64,000 nt of DNA from Phenylobacterium deserti (GCA_943332615.1 CALQQB010000007.1:35176-99175), one strand, 5' to 3'. Positions 1 through 9,035 are shown, numbered from the stretch's first letter. The notes: generated by a model from the sequence alone, not told the origin. Numbers and translations: made by a program.

Positions 1-844
1 GGACGACGCCCAGGGCGCAGGCGGCGATGACCATGTAGATCGCGGTGCAGAGCGCCATGGAGCCGAGGATGGCGATGGTCAGGTCGCGCTTCGGGTTCTT
101 GGCCTCCTCCGCCGCCGTAGAGATGGCGTCGAAGCCGTAGAAGGCAAAGAAGATGATCGCCGCGGCGCCCATCATTCCATACTTCTTGCCTGCCTCCCCG
201 CCGGCGATCTCGTGGGCGCCCAGGCCAAACGGGGCGAAGGGCCGGAAATTGGCCGCATCGAAGTGCGGCAGGGTGAAGACCACGAACCCGGCGAGCGCCG
301 TCAGCTTGATGCAGACCAGGACGAAGTTGATGTTCGCGCTCTCGTGCGTGCCCAGCAGCAGCACGCCGGTGACGACCAGCGCGATGAAGATCGCCGGGAT
401 ATCGACGACCCCGTTGTTCAGGAAAACCTCCGGCGTCCCCCAGCCGCGCAGCAGGCCCGAGGCATAGCCGGACCAGCCGACCGAAACGGCGCTGCAGACC
501 AGCGTGTATTCCAGGATCAGTCCAACGCCGATGATCCAGGCCAGGCCCTCGCCCAGGGTCACGTATGAATAGGTGTAGGCGCTGCCGGCCTGCGGCGTCA
601 GGCTGGCCATCTCGGCATAGCAAAGAGCCGCGCCGGCGCAGATGATCCCGGCGATGGCGAAGGACAGGATCACCGCCGGACCGGCCAACCCCGCCGCCAC
701 GCCGGTCAGGGTGTAGATTCCGGTGCCGATGATCGCGCCGACGCCCAGCGCCATCAGGTGTGGCCAGCCCAGGGTCTTCTTCAGGTGACCGGTGCCCTCG
801 GGCGCGCCGAGTTCGAGCGGCTTGCGGCGGGTCAGGAAACTCAT
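1..844 (-). CDS. APC-family amino acid permease, 3' part beyond the window
   Basis: Reading from the ATG at 844 gives an open frame of 281 codons that runs off the left edge. It starts MSFLTRRKPLELGAPEG and contains the APC consensus near residues 35-55 (GVGAIIGTGIYTLTG), followed by alternating hydrophobic segments and a short EEAKNPKRDL loop near the window edge. That loop is typical of cationic and general amino-acid transporters of the YfnA/CAT type, which are inner-membrane H+-coupled importers with 12 or more helices. Substrate cannot be read from this part. The gene diverges from the DUF885 gene across about 110 bp. The family call is firm; the end is unseen. Confidence 0.88.
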   Translation of the reverse strand, partial: MSFLTRRKPLELGAPEGTGHLKKTLGWPHLMALGVGAIIGTGIYTLTGVAAGLAGPAVILSFAIAGIICAGAALCYAEMASLTPQAGSAYTYSYVTLGEGLAWIIGVGLILEYTLVCSAVSVGWSGYASGLLRGWGTPEVFLNNGVVDIPAIFIALVVTGVLLLGTHESANINFVLVCIKLTALAGFVVFTLPHFDAANFRPFAPFGLGAHEIAGGEAGKKYGMMGAAAIIFFAFYGFDAISTAAEEAKNPKRDLTIAILGSMALCTAIYMVIAACALGVV

Positions 845-953
845 GGGGCGGCGCTCCTCGGGCCATGACATTTGGCCTGCGCCGCGACCCCCTGCCAAGC
901 CTTGCCGCGAAGGCCGTGGCGCGCCAGCTTGGCCACCTTGCCGGAGCTCCCTG

Positions 954-2705
954 ATGCGCAGTCTGTTGATCGCCCTCGCCGTCCTTGTCCTGGCCGCTCC
1001 AGCCCTCGCCACCCCGGAACCTGGGGACCAGGCGCTGAACGACCTTGTGGCCGACTATGAGAGCTATGCCCTGGGCCAGGATCCGATCGCGGCGGGGCGC
1101 GAGGGCGACCGGGCCGCGCTGTCGAAGCTGCCGGACGTGTCGATCGGTGCCGACACGCTGCGACGCAGCTTCTACGAAGAGTTCAAGGGCAGGCTGGAGA
1201 CGATCGATCCGTCGGGGCTCTCACCGGCCGCCCAGCTGAACCGGCGGTTCCTGGCCTGGACCCTCGACCGGCGCCTCAAGAGCCTGGGCTTCGACGAAGC
1301 CCGGATGCCATTCAACAGCGATAGCGGCTTCGACCAGGACATGGGCTACGTCGCCTCCACCACCCGGATCGACACCCAGGGCGACGCCGAGGCCTGGATC
1401 GCCCGGTTGAAGGCTCTGCCCCGCTACTACGCCCGCAGCCTCGACAACGCCCGGCGTGGCGTGAAAAGCCGCTTCACCCAGCCGCGCGCGACCTCGGAGT
1501 CCGTACTGGCGCGCGCCAGGGCCGCCGCCGCCGCGCCGGTGGAGACCGATCCGCTGCTGGCGCCGTTCGAGGGCGCCAATCTGCCACCTGAGAAGCTGGC
1601 CGAGCTGAAGGCCGCCGCTACGGTCGTGGTCCGCGACCAGGTACGCCCAGCCCAGCGCGACTTCGCCGCCTTCCTGGAGAAGGAATACGTCCCGGCCAGC
1701 CGCAAGGCCCTGGCGGCGCGGTCGCTGCCCGGCGGCGAGGCCTACTACCCGTGGTTGGTGGCCGACCACACGACCACAGCCCTGAGCCCGGACCAGATCT
1801 TCGCCCTGGGCCAGTCGGAGGTGACGCGTATCCGCGCCCAGATGGAGACGGTGAAGGCCGAGGCCGGCTTTACAGGCGACCTGACCGCCTTCATCGCCAT
1901 GCTTCGCAAGGACCCCCGGTTCTACGCGACCTCCCGGGAGGACCTGCTGGAGAAGACAGCGCTGGCCGACAAGCGGATGGACGACCAACTGCCCCGCTGG
2001 TTCGGGACCCTCCCGCGCCTGACGTTCGGCGTGCGTCCGGTCCCGTCCGAGATCGAGGAGGGCTACACGTCGGCCCGCTACTTCGAGGGCGCGCCGAAAC
2101 AGGGTCTGGCCGGCGGTCACATGGTCAACACCAGCCACCTCGACCAGCGCCCGCTGTTTGAGATTCCGGCCCTGTCGGCGCACGAAGCGGTCCCCGGTCA
2201 TCACCTGCAGATCGCGCTGGGCCAGGAGTTGGAGGACGTGCCCGCCTTCCGCCGCAACGCCGGCGTCACCGCCTTCACAGAGGGCTGGGGGCTCTATGCG
2301 GAGCGGTTGGCCGGTGAGATGGGCATGTATCGTGACGCCTATGAGCGGTTCGGGGCGCTCTCCATGGAGATGTGGCGGGCCTGCAGGCTGGTGGCTGACA
2401 CCGGCCTGCACTGGAAGGGCTGGACGGTCGCTGAGGCCAAGACCTGCTTCACCGACAACACCGCCCTGGCGCCGCTGAACATCGACGTCGAACTGGCGCG
2501 CTATGTGAGCTGGCCGGGCCAGGCCCTGGCCTACAAGGTGGGCCAACTGAAGATCCTGGACCTGCGCGAAAAAGCGAAGGCCAAGCTGGGCGAGAAGTTC
2601 GACATTCGCCGCTTCCACGACGCGGTGCTGCTGGCCGGGCCGCTGCCGCTGGACCTGCTGGAGGCCCGCATCGACGGATGGGTCGCGTCAGAGTCGCGGC
2701 GCTGA
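954..2705 (+). CDS. Secreted DUF885 family (metallopeptidase-like) protein
   Basis: 583 residues from ATG 954, chosen because it opens a clean Sec signal peptide (MRSLLIALAVLVLAAPALA); the frame is open further upstream but without a signal. The DUF885 hallmark HEAVPGHH lies at residues 410-417, with a second acidic cluster FTEGWGLYAERL about 30 residues on. Together these form the presumed zinc site of this gluzincin-like family, in which members act as periplasmic or extracellular peptidases. Length is normal for the family. It stands alone: the permease upstream is divergent and the next gene starts 160 bp downstream. Substrate is unknown. The family is certain and peptidase activity is inferred. 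Confidence 0.9.
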   Translation: MRSLLIALAVLVLAAPALATPEPGDQALNDLVADYESYALGQDPIAAGREGDRAALSKLPDVSIGADTLRRSFYEEFKGRLETIDPSGLSPAAQLNRRFLAWTLDRRLKSLGFDEARMPFNSDSGFDQDMGYVASTTRIDTQGDAEAWIARLKALPRYYARSLDNARRGVKSRFTQPRATSESVLARARAAAAAPVETDPLLAPFEGANLPPEKLAELKAAATVVVRDQVRPAQRDFAAFLEKEYVPASRKALAARSLPGGEAYYPWLVADHTTTALSPDQIFALGQSEVTRIRAQMETVKAEAGFTGDLTAFIAMLRKDPRFYATSREDLLEKTALADKRMDDQLPRWFGTLPRLTFGVRPVPSEIEEGYTSARYFEGAPKQGLAGGHMVNTSHLDQRPLFEIPALSAHEAVPGHHLQIALGQELEDVPAFRRNAGVTAFTEGWGLYAERLAGEMGMYRDAYERFGALSMEMWRACRLVADTGLHWKGWTVAEAKTCFTDNTALAPLNIDVELARYVSWPGQALAYKVGQLKILDLREKAKAKLGEKFDIRRFHDAVLLAGPLPLDLLEARIDGWVASESRR

Positions 2706-2864
2706 ACCCGCCGCTCAACCGAAGACTGTAAATCCTATCTGAACATTGATTAGAAATAATGATGCAACCAACATTGGCTGGGATATTATCCGGCATAACA
2801 GGCAATTCGAGACTGGACCCGTGCGGGCAATGACCTCGCATGCGGCCTTTGGGAGGACTTTTCC

Positions 2865-4964
2865 ATGACGAAGGCGCACGTTTCCGCCTTGGCCACGGTC
2901 GCGCTGGCGGCCCTTCTGGCAGGCTGCGCGGCGGACGGTTCCGCACCTAACGCGCTCTCGGCGGCGATGCCCACCGCGGCGGTGGAGATGGCGTCCGCGC
3001 CAATGCCCGCCACGGTGGCCAACTTCATGCTGGCCGACACCGACTACATGGGTCACGAGCTTTATCGTGAGCCGGACGCCAAGGTGATCGTGCTGATCAG
3101 CCACATGAATGGCTGCCCGATCGTGCGCAACCTGGCGCCCGCGCTGAAGGCGCTGGAGGCCAAGTACGGCCCACAGGGCGTGAAGTTCATGATGCTGAAC
3201 TCCGCCATCCAGGACAGCCGCGAGGCCATCGTCGCCGAGGCCAAGGACTACGGTATCGACATTCCGATCCTCATGGACGCCAACCAACTGGTCGGCGAGC
3301 AACTCGGCGTCACGCGGACCGCCGAGTTCTTCGTGATCGATCCCAAGACCTGGAAGGTCGCCTATCGCGGCCCGCTGGACGACCGGCTGGACTACGGCAC
3401 CCAGAAGGGCGCTGCCGAGCATGCGTGGGCGTCGGACGCGATCGACGCCGTGCTGGCCGGGCGTCAAGCCATGGCGGCGACTAAGCTAAGCCCCGGCTGC
3501 CTGGTCGATTTCCCTGAACGCGGCAAGGTGGCGCAGATCTCCTACTCCAAGGCGGTCGCCCCGATCCTTGAGAAGAAGTGCGCCTCCTGCCACACGGCCG
3601 GCGGCATCGGGCCCTTCGCCATGTCGAGCTACGAGATGGTCAAGGGTTTCTCGCCGATGATCCGCGAGACCATCCGCACCGACCGTATGCCGCCGTGGAA
3701 CGTCGATGCGCATGTGGGCAAGTTCGCCGACGACAAGAGCCTGACGGCGACTGAGATCAAGACCATCGTCCATTGGGTCGACCAGGGCGCCCCGCGCGGA
3801 GATGGCCCTGATGTGCTGGCCGCCAACGCCACGAAGCGCTCGGTGACCCCCTGGCCGCTTGGCAAACCCGACCTGGTCCTGGAAATTCCGAGCTACAAAA
3901 TTCCCGCTTCCGGCGTTGTGGACTATCAGCGCCCGGTCGCGGTCAACCCCTTGACCGAGGGCAAGTGGGTAAAGGCCTCGACCTATGTGGTCAGTGAGCG
4001 GCAGGCGGTGCACCACCTGCTCTCCGGCTACATCAAGGAGGCGCCGGCCGACGGCAAGGGCAACGAAAGTCGCTGGGGCGCTTCCATGGGTGGCTACGCT
4101 GTCGGCGCGGAGTCGACCCTGTGGCCCAAGAACGTCGGCACGTTCCTCCCGCCAGGCGGCGCGGTAGGTTTCCAGGCCCACTACACGCCGTTCGGCAAGG
4201 AAGTGACCAACAACGCCAAGATCGGCCTGTATTTCTACAAGGACGGCGAGAAGCCCGACTTGGTGATGCATTCCTCGATCGTGGTGGACAACACGATCAA
4301 GATTCCGGCCGGCGAGGCGCGCCACAAGGAAACCGCCTACATCGACGTCCCGAAGGATATGCTGCTCTATTCGGCCTTCCCGCACACGCACTATCGCGGG
4401 TACGCCAGTGACCTCTGGCTGCAGACTCCGGACGGCGCGAAGAAGCTGATCCTCGCCATGCCCCGCTACGAATTCAACTGGCAGCGTGAGTACACGTTCG
4501 CCGAGCCGCTGAAGGTCCCGGCGGGCTCGAAGCTGATCGCCCACTACTGGTACGATAACTCGAAGTCGAACCCGGCCAATCCGGATCCATCCAAGACAAT
4601 CGTCTGGGGCGACCAGTCCTGGGAGGAGATGTTCTACACGGCGATCCGCTACCGTTGGACCGAAGAGACCTCCGCCAAGCTGCTCGACTACGACAGGCTG
4701 ATCGACGAGACGCGGCTGTTCGGCATGTTCGACGACAACATGAACGGCATGATCGAGAAGGCCGAGTTCAAGGGTGAACTGGGCGACAAGCTGGCTCCGT
4801 ACTTTGCCCAGATGGACCAGAACAAGTCCGGCGGTGTCGAGAACGCGGAGCTGATGGCGGCCCTGAAGATGATGGGCGGCGGTCGGCGGCGCGAACAGGC
4901 GCGGCAGGCTCCGGCCGCGCCGGCGCCCAACTCGCCGGCCAAGTCGGGCGGCGGCGGTCGCTGA
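2865..4964 (+). CDS. Lipoprotein with redoxin, c-type heme, copper monooxygenase-like and EF-hand parts
   Basis: 699 residues; ATG 2865 follows a strong GGGAGGA ribosome site. The N-terminus is a lipoprotein signal (lipobox LLAGC near residue 21). Residues about 45-200 form a thioredoxin-fold redoxin with a single candidate peroxidatic Cys84 (GCPIVR). Residue 239 begins a heme motif CASCH followed by cytochrome-like sequence. Residues about 320-600 resemble the type II copper, ascorbate-dependent monooxygenase fold: a His pair at 383-384 and an HTH triplet at 507-509 match the copper ligands in spacing style. Two EF-hand-like loops end the protein (DDNMNGMIEKAEF near 622; DQNKSGGVENAEL near 653), then a basic Pro/Ala tail. 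The domain calls are by eye; the overall reaction is unknown. It is probably an envelope redox enzyme. A 160-bp, relatively AT-rich leader precedes it and a strong terminator follows. Confidence 0.85.
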   Translation: MTKAHVSALATVALAALLAGCAADGSAPNALSAAMPTAAVEMASAPMPATVANFMLADTDYMGHELYREPDAKVIVLISHMNGCPIVRNLAPALKALEAKYGPQGVKFMMLNSAIQDSREAIVAEAKDYGIDIPILMDANQLVGEQLGVTRTAEFFVIDPKTWKVAYRGPLDDRLDYGTQKGAAEHAWASDAIDAVLAGRQAMAATKLSPGCLVDFPERGKVAQISYSKAVAPILEKKCASCHTAGGIGPFAMSSYEMVKGFSPMIRETIRTDRMPPWNVDAHVGKFADDKSLTATEIKTIVHWVDQGAPRGDGPDVLAANATKRSVTPWPLGKPDLVLEIPSYKIPASGVVDYQRPVAVNPLTEGKWVKASTYVVSERQAVHHLLSGYIKEAPADGKGNESRWGASMGGYAVGAESTLWPKNVGTFLPPGGAVGFQAHYTPFGKEVTNNAKIGLYFYKDGEKPDLVMHSSIVVDNTIKIPAGEARHKETAYIDVPKDMLLYSAFPHTHYRGYASDLWLQTPDGAKKLILAMPRYEFNWQREYTFAEPLKVPAGSKLIAHYWYDNSKSNPANPDPSKTIVWGDQSWEEMFYTAIRYRWTEETSAKLLDYDRLIDETRLFGMFDDNMNGMIEKAEFKGELGDKLAPYFAQMDQNKSGGVENAELMAALKMMGGGRRREQARQAPAAPAPNSPAKSGGGGR

Positions 4965-5019
4965 CGTGAGGATTATGCGAACACAGGTCCGCATAAGAAA
5001 GACATAGAACCAAGGGTTT

Positions 5020-5051
5020 AGGGCGTTCCGCGAGGGACGCCCTAGCTTTTT
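5020..5051 (+). terminator. Rho-independent terminator after the redoxin/heme gene
   Basis: A ten-base stem (AGGGCGTTCC with GGGACGCCCT, one G-T pair), a four-base loop GCGA and a run of five T after three bases. It lies 56 bp after the stop of the redoxin/heme lipoprotein and 41 bp before the next start, so it separates the two transcripts. Confidence 0.85.
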
Positions 5052-5091
5052 GGGCACAGGCTCAGGTAGGTTCCCCGGCAGGGAGACATCG

Positions 5092-6090
5092 ATGCGCCTG
5101 CTGATCCACGAGACGTCCTACCGCCGCAACCAGGCGGGCATCGATGTCCATGGCGCGGCGGTGGTTCCGCTGCTGCTCAACGATCTGGGCGAGGTGCGGC
5201 TGGATGGGGTCGTCATCACGCCCGAGGCGGCGGCGCCCGACGCGGCGTGGGCCAACACCGACATCTTCTTCGGCGGCGGCAACCGCGCCTTCTGGTCGGC
5301 CGTCATGAAGTCGCCGGCCCTGACGTGGGTGCAGAGCGGCGCGGCCGGCTTCGACAACCCGATCTTCGGCCAGGTGATCCAGAAGGGCGCCAAGCTGACC
5401 ACCAGCCACGGCCAGGCGGTGGGGATGGCCGACTATGTGCTGTGGGGCGTGCTGGACCACCTGCAGAACGGTCCGCAGCGCCGCGCCGCTCAGGCCGCGG
5501 GCGAATGGACCCGCAGCCAGTTCCGAGAGATCGCCGGCTCCAACTGGACCATCGTCGGCTTCGGCGCGATCGGCCGGGGCGTGGCGCTGCGGGCGGCCGC
5601 GTTTGGAGCGCATGTCACCGGCGTGCGGCGCAGCGCCAGGCCGGACCCCGTCGCCGAGCGGATGGCGACCCTGGCCGAACTGCCAGGCCTGTTGCCAACC
5701 ACCGACGTCCTGGTGTTGTGTGCGCCGCTGACCGCTGAGACCCGCCATATCGCCAATGCCGACGCCTTCTCGCGGATGAAGCCTGGCTCGGTGCTGGTCA
5801 ACGTTGGCCGTGGTCCGCTGGTGGACGAACCGGCGCTGCTGGCCGCCCTCGACCGTGACGCGCCGGCGCACGCGGTGCTGGACGTCTTTGCGATCGAGCC
5901 TCTGCCGTCTGAGAGCCCGTTTTGGGCCCACCCGAAGGTGACCCTGACCCCGCACTCGTCCGGCGTGAGCGTCGGCAACGCCGCCCGCAACGACGCCCTC
6001 TTTCTGGAAAACCTCCGCCGCTTCGTGGCGGGCGAACCGCTGGAGCATGAGGCGACGGCTGCGGACGTACTGGCCGGGGCCTTGTCCTGA
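5092..6090 (+). CDS. D-2-hydroxyacid dehydrogenase (NAD(P)-dependent)
   Basis: 332 residues from ATG 5092, set by a GGGAGA site six bases upstream; an earlier in-frame GTG lies inside the terminator tail. The Rossmann motif GFGAIGRG is near residue 160 and is followed by an arginine-rich stretch (VRRS), which suggests NADP preference. Family catalytic residues are visible: Arg in VNVGRGPLVDEPAL, Glu in FAIEPLP and His288 in TPHSSG. The enzyme interconverts 2-keto acids and D-2-hydroxyacids in the cytosol; glyoxylate/hydroxypyruvate reductase-like is the best guess, but the substrate cannot be assigned. The gene is monocistronic between a terminator and a convergent TetR gene. Confidence 0.9.
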   Translation: MRLLIHETSYRRNQAGIDVHGAAVVPLLLNDLGEVRLDGVVITPEAAAPDAAWANTDIFFGGGNRAFWSAVMKSPALTWVQSGAAGFDNPIFGQVIQKGAKLTTSHGQAVGMADYVLWGVLDHLQNGPQRRAAQAAGEWTRSQFREIAGSNWTIVGFGAIGRGVALRAAAFGAHVTGVRRSARPDPVAERMATLAELPGLLPTTDVLVLCAPLTAETRHIANADAFSRMKPGSVLVNVGRGPLVDEPALLAALDRDAPAHAVLDVFAIEPLPSESPFWAHPKVTLTPHSSGVSVGNAARNDALFLENLRRFVAGEPLEHEATAADVLAGALS

Positions 6091-6108
6091 CCCTTCAGGT
6101 GAGTTCGC

Positions 6109-6747
6109 TCAGTCCTCCCAGAGACCGTCACGGCCGCTGCGGCGGTTGAGCATGCGGACGGCGCGCTTGATGACGGCCAGCAGGCGTTCGCGGCGGGCGG
6201 TCTCGTCGTAGGTCATCGCGCCCTTGGCCAGGCCCTCCAGCAGGAAGCGCCCCAGATCGCGGCTGGTCTGGAAGCGCGGGCCGTCGCCCGCCTGGATCAT
6301 CGCGCCTAGACGGTCGCCGCCGATCTGGGCGTGATCGAAGGCGTTGCGGGCGGCCTCCAGCCGCTGGCGGAGCATGGCGTCGGTGCGCGCGGCGGCCTCC
6401 AGTTCGGCGAAGGCGACGAACGGCGGCTCATGCAGCAGGGACCAATAGACGTCGATGGCGTGTTCGGTGGCGTCGATACCAGCCGGCGTTGGCGCTGAGG
6501 CCGCCTGTTCGAACAGCCGCGCGCGCTGCAACTGGATATGGGCCACCGCCGCCTCCAACAGCTCCTCGCGGGTGGCGAAGTGATAGAGCATGGCGCCGCG
6601 GGTCAGGTTCGACGCGTCGGCGATCACGGCGTTGCTGGCGCCATGATAGCCGATCTGGGCGAACAGCCGCATCGCGGCATCGAGAATGCGCGCGCGGGTG
6701 CGCAGCGACTTCGGCGTCGCCTTGGCCGGATAGGTTCGGGCGTCCAT
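6109..6747 (-). CDS. TetR/AcrR family transcriptional regulator
   Basis: 212 residues from ATG 6747; a start 15 codons earlier is possible but adds only basic, low-complexity sequence. The N-terminal HTH spans about residues 15-60 (ARILDAAMRLFAQIGYHGAS, then RGAMLYHFATREELLEAA), the classic TetR pattern. The C-terminal ligand domain is helical and family-specific. It ends 18 bp from the stop of the convergent dehydrogenase. Upstream it diverges from the HTH-glycosyltransferase fusion across 208 bp, so that spacer could carry its operator. Ligand unknown. Confidence 0.93.
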   Translation of the reverse strand: MDARTYPAKATPKSLRTRARILDAAMRLFAQIGYHGASNAVIADASNLTRGAMLYHFATREELLEAAVAHIQLQRARLFEQAASAPTPAGIDATEHAIDVYWSLLHEPPFVAFAELEAAARTDAMLRQRLEAARNAFDHAQIGGDRLGAMIQAGDGPRFQTSRDLGRFLLEGLAKGAMTYDETARRERLLAVIKRAVRMLNRRSGRDGLWED

Positions 6748-6937
6748 CGGACCCAATGCTCGGCGACCTGGGGAGGGCCTGCTCTGGCGCAATCCCTAGT
6801 CAGACCAGGGACCGCCCGCCACAGGTTACGACGCCGCAGGCGCTTAGGACGCGGAGTTGTTCGCCGATTGGGCGCCCGCGCACACGATTGTGACGCTTTG
6901 GCGTAACGTGGGCGTCCGTTGACTTGGCGTTCGAACT

Positions 6938-6958
6938 CATGACAGTGCGACTGTCATG
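6938..6958. promoter_or_regulatory. Perfect palindrome covering the start codon of the TetR-GT fusion
   Basis: CATGACAGT, three bases, then ACTGTCATG: nine-base arms with no mismatch. The final ATG is the start codon of the fusion gene at 6956. A TTGACT hexamer at 6919-6924 could be a -35 box, which would place RNA polymerase or the transcript start on the palindrome. The size and symmetry fit a TetR-family operator. Binding by the fused HTH (autoregulation) or by the neighbouring TetR is inferred. Confidence 0.6.
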
Positions 6959-8362
6959 AAAACCGCCCTGCCGAATCTTCGTGAACGCCAGCGGGAGGAG
7001 ACCCGCACCCAGATCTTGCGCGCCGTCGGCCGCCAGCTGGAGAAGGGCACGCTCGAGGACCTCAACTTCGCCGAGGTCGCCCAGGACGCAGGGGTCGGCG
7101 AGCGCACGGTCTATCGCCACTTCCCCACCAAGGACGCGCTACTGGGCGCCTTCTGGGCCTGGATGCAGTCCCAGGCGTTTGGCCAGGCTGAAAAGCCCAA
7201 GCCGCCGCGCACCGACCGGCGCCTGCGCGAAGCGATCACCGCATCCCGCGACCCGCTGCGGCCGATGCGCATCCTGATCGCCACCGACGCCTGGGAGCCG
7301 CAGGTGAACGGGGTGGTGCGCACCCTGACCCGGGTGGTCAGCGAGTTGGAGGAGATCGGCCACACGGTAGAGGTGATCCATCCGGGCCAGTTCAAGACCT
7401 TCCCCCTCCCCACCTACGCCGAGATCAAGGTGGCCATCGGGGTCTACGAGCCGGTGCAGGACCTGTTCAAAGCCTTCGAGCCCGAGGCCATCCACATCGC
7501 CACCGAGGGCCCAATAGGCCTGGCGGCGCGGCGCATCTGCGTGGAGTGGAAGCTGCCCTTCACCACCAGCTATCACACCCGTTTCCCGGAGTATGTTTCG
7601 GCCCGGCTGCCGCTGCCGCTGGCCGCCGGCTACGCCTACATGAAGTGGTTCCACAAACCCTCGGGCCGGATGATGGTGGCGACGCCCACCATGCGCAAAG
7701 AGCTCAGCGGCCACGGCTTCACCAACATCTCCGAGTGGTCGCGTGGGGTAGACACCGACCAGTTCCATCCCCGTCGGGACGACGAGCCGGACATCTTCGA
7801 AGGGCTGGCCCGGCCGATCTTCCTCAATGTGGGCCGGGTGGCGGTGGAGAAGAACATCGAGGCCTTCGTGGCCCTCGACCTGCCGGGCACAAAAGTCGTC
7901 GTGGGGCCGGGGCCCCAGCTTGAGGAATTAAAGGTCAAATACCCCAAGGTGGTGTTCAAGGGCCCCAAGTCCGGCGAGGAGCTGGCGGCGCATTACGCCT
8001 GCGCCGACGTGTTCGTCTTCCCCTCGCTCACCGATACCTTCGGCCTGGTGATTCTGGAGGCGATGGCGGCGGGGACGCCGGTGGCGGCCTATCCGGCGCC
8101 GGGGCCGATCGACCTGATCCCCGGTTCGGGCGCCGGGGTGCTGGCGCTCACCGCCACGGAGGGGCTGCGCGAGGCCTGTCTGCAGTGCCTTGATCTGGAT
8201 CGCGCCCGGGTGCGGGCGTTTGCCGAGACGTTCTCGTGGCGGGCCTGCGCCGAGGACTTCGTGAAGAATCTGCAGCCCTATCCGGAGGCCGAGAAGACCC
8301 GGTTCTGGCGCCGGCTGCGCCGGCTGGCCCGGGTTCGCCGTCGCCGGACCGAGGTCGCCTGA
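6956..8362 (+). CDS. Fusion of a TetR-type HTH domain to a GT4 glycosyltransferase
   Basis: 468 residues in one uninterrupted frame. Residues about 1-65 are a complete TetR DNA-binding domain (RTQILRAVGRQLEKG, then AGVGERTVYRHFPTKDALL). The ligand-binding half is absent; a 35-40 residue basic linker leads to Met104, where a full GT4 (GT-B fold) glycosyltransferase begins with MRILIATDAWEPQVNGVVRT. The C-terminal donor site TDTFGLVILEAMAAGTP is present. The GT part resembles alpha-mannosyl-type or glycolipid transferases of bacterial envelopes. The internal ATG 7265 lacks an obvious ribosome site, so a separate GT product is possible but not favoured. The palindrome at the start suggests autoregulation. 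The domains are secure; function of the joined protein is open. Confidence 0.87.
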   Translation: MKTALPNLRERQREETRTQILRAVGRQLEKGTLEDLNFAEVAQDAGVGERTVYRHFPTKDALLGAFWAWMQSQAFGQAEKPKPPRTDRRLREAITASRDPLRPMRILIATDAWEPQVNGVVRTLTRVVSELEEIGHTVEVIHPGQFKTFPLPTYAEIKVAIGVYEPVQDLFKAFEPEAIHIATEGPIGLAARRICVEWKLPFTTSYHTRFPEYVSARLPLPLAAGYAYMKWFHKPSGRMMVATPTMRKELSGHGFTNISEWSRGVDTDQFHPRRDDEPDIFEGLARPIFLNVGRVAVEKNIEAFVALDLPGTKVVVGPGPQLEELKVKYPKVVFKGPKSGEELAAHYACADVFVFPSLTDTFGLVILEAMAAGTPVAAYPAPGPIDLIPGSGAGVLALTATEGLREACLQCLDLDRARVRAFAETFSWRACAEDFVKNLQPYPEAEKTRFWRRLRRLARVRRRRTEVA

Positions 8363-8404
8363 TCCAGATGTATGACACTTTCATGACGATGCCCTTGTGA
8401 CGCA

Positions 8405-8438
8405 TCGCGACCGCGCGTAGAGCACTGTATGGTCGCGA
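8405..8438. promoter_or_regulatory. Spaced inverted repeat upstream of the Nudix gene
   Basis: TCGCGACC and GGTCGCGA, perfect eight-base arms 18 bases apart, in the 109-bp gap between the fusion gene and the Nudix gene. It could be an operator or a transcript hairpin. No T-run follows, so a simple terminator is unlikely. Confidence 0.3.
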
Positions 8439-8471
8439 AGATGACCCCTGGGGAGCTTCGAAACACCGCCG

Positions 8472-8918
8472 ATGGGCAGGAAGAGTGACCGACTGCGCCC
8501 GGAGCCGGATCGGGAACCCCGTACCCAGTATGCCGCCCTGCCCTGGCGCAAGGCCGACAATGGCCCGCAGGTGCTGCTCATCACGTCGCGCGAAACCCGC
8601 CGCTGGGTGATCCCCAAGGGGTGGCCGATGAAGGATATGGACCCCGGTCCCTGCGCCGCCCAGGAGGCCTTCGAGGAAGCCGGCGTCATCGGCCCCACCA
8701 AGCGCAAGAGCCTCGGCGCCTACCACTACGACAAGCGCCTGCGCTCTGGCCGCCTGCAGCACGTCCGCGTGCTGGTCTATCCGCTGGAGGTGCGGGAGGA
8801 GCGCGACATCTGGCCCGAGATGGCCCAGCGCGACCGAAACTGGACCACCCCCGGCGAGGCCGCGGGCCTAGTAGAGGAGCCCGAGCTGAAGGCGCTGCTG
8901 GCGAAATTCAAGGGCTGA
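8472..8918 (+). CDS. Nudix hydrolase
   Basis: 148 residues from ATG 8472. The Nudix box lies at about residues 50-72 (PKGWPMKD ... QEAFEEAGV). The metal-binding glutamates of the EExG core (68-69) are present, but the first Glu of the box and the Arg before it are replaced, as in diphosphoinositol polyphosphate/diadenosine hydrolase-like members. It should hydrolyse a nucleoside or other diphosphate-X substrate in the cytosol; the substrate is not predictable. It is a short single-domain protein. The ribosome site (GGGGAG) is rather far upstream. Confidence 0.88.
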   Translation: MGRKSDRLRPEPDREPRTQYAALPWRKADNGPQVLLITSRETRRWVIPKGWPMKDMDPGPCAAQEAFEEAGVIGPTKRKSLGAYHYDKRLRSGRLQHVRVLVYPLEVREERDIWPEMAQRDRNWTTPGEAAGLVEEPELKALLAKFKG

Positions 8919-9035
8919 CGCGCCCTTCTCAACCGAGGAAGAGGGTCCCGACCGCGCTCGCCGTGCGTTTGGTTCATCGGGCGGTCATCAGATGCGCCGT
9001 GATATGGTCTCACCGTCAGGCTAGTTTTTGGGTCC

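Noticed and set aside
8371..8400. ATGACACTTTCATGACG stretch resembling the 6938-6958 palindrome
   Set aside because: Only part of one arm (CATGAC-like) is shared and there is no symmetry.
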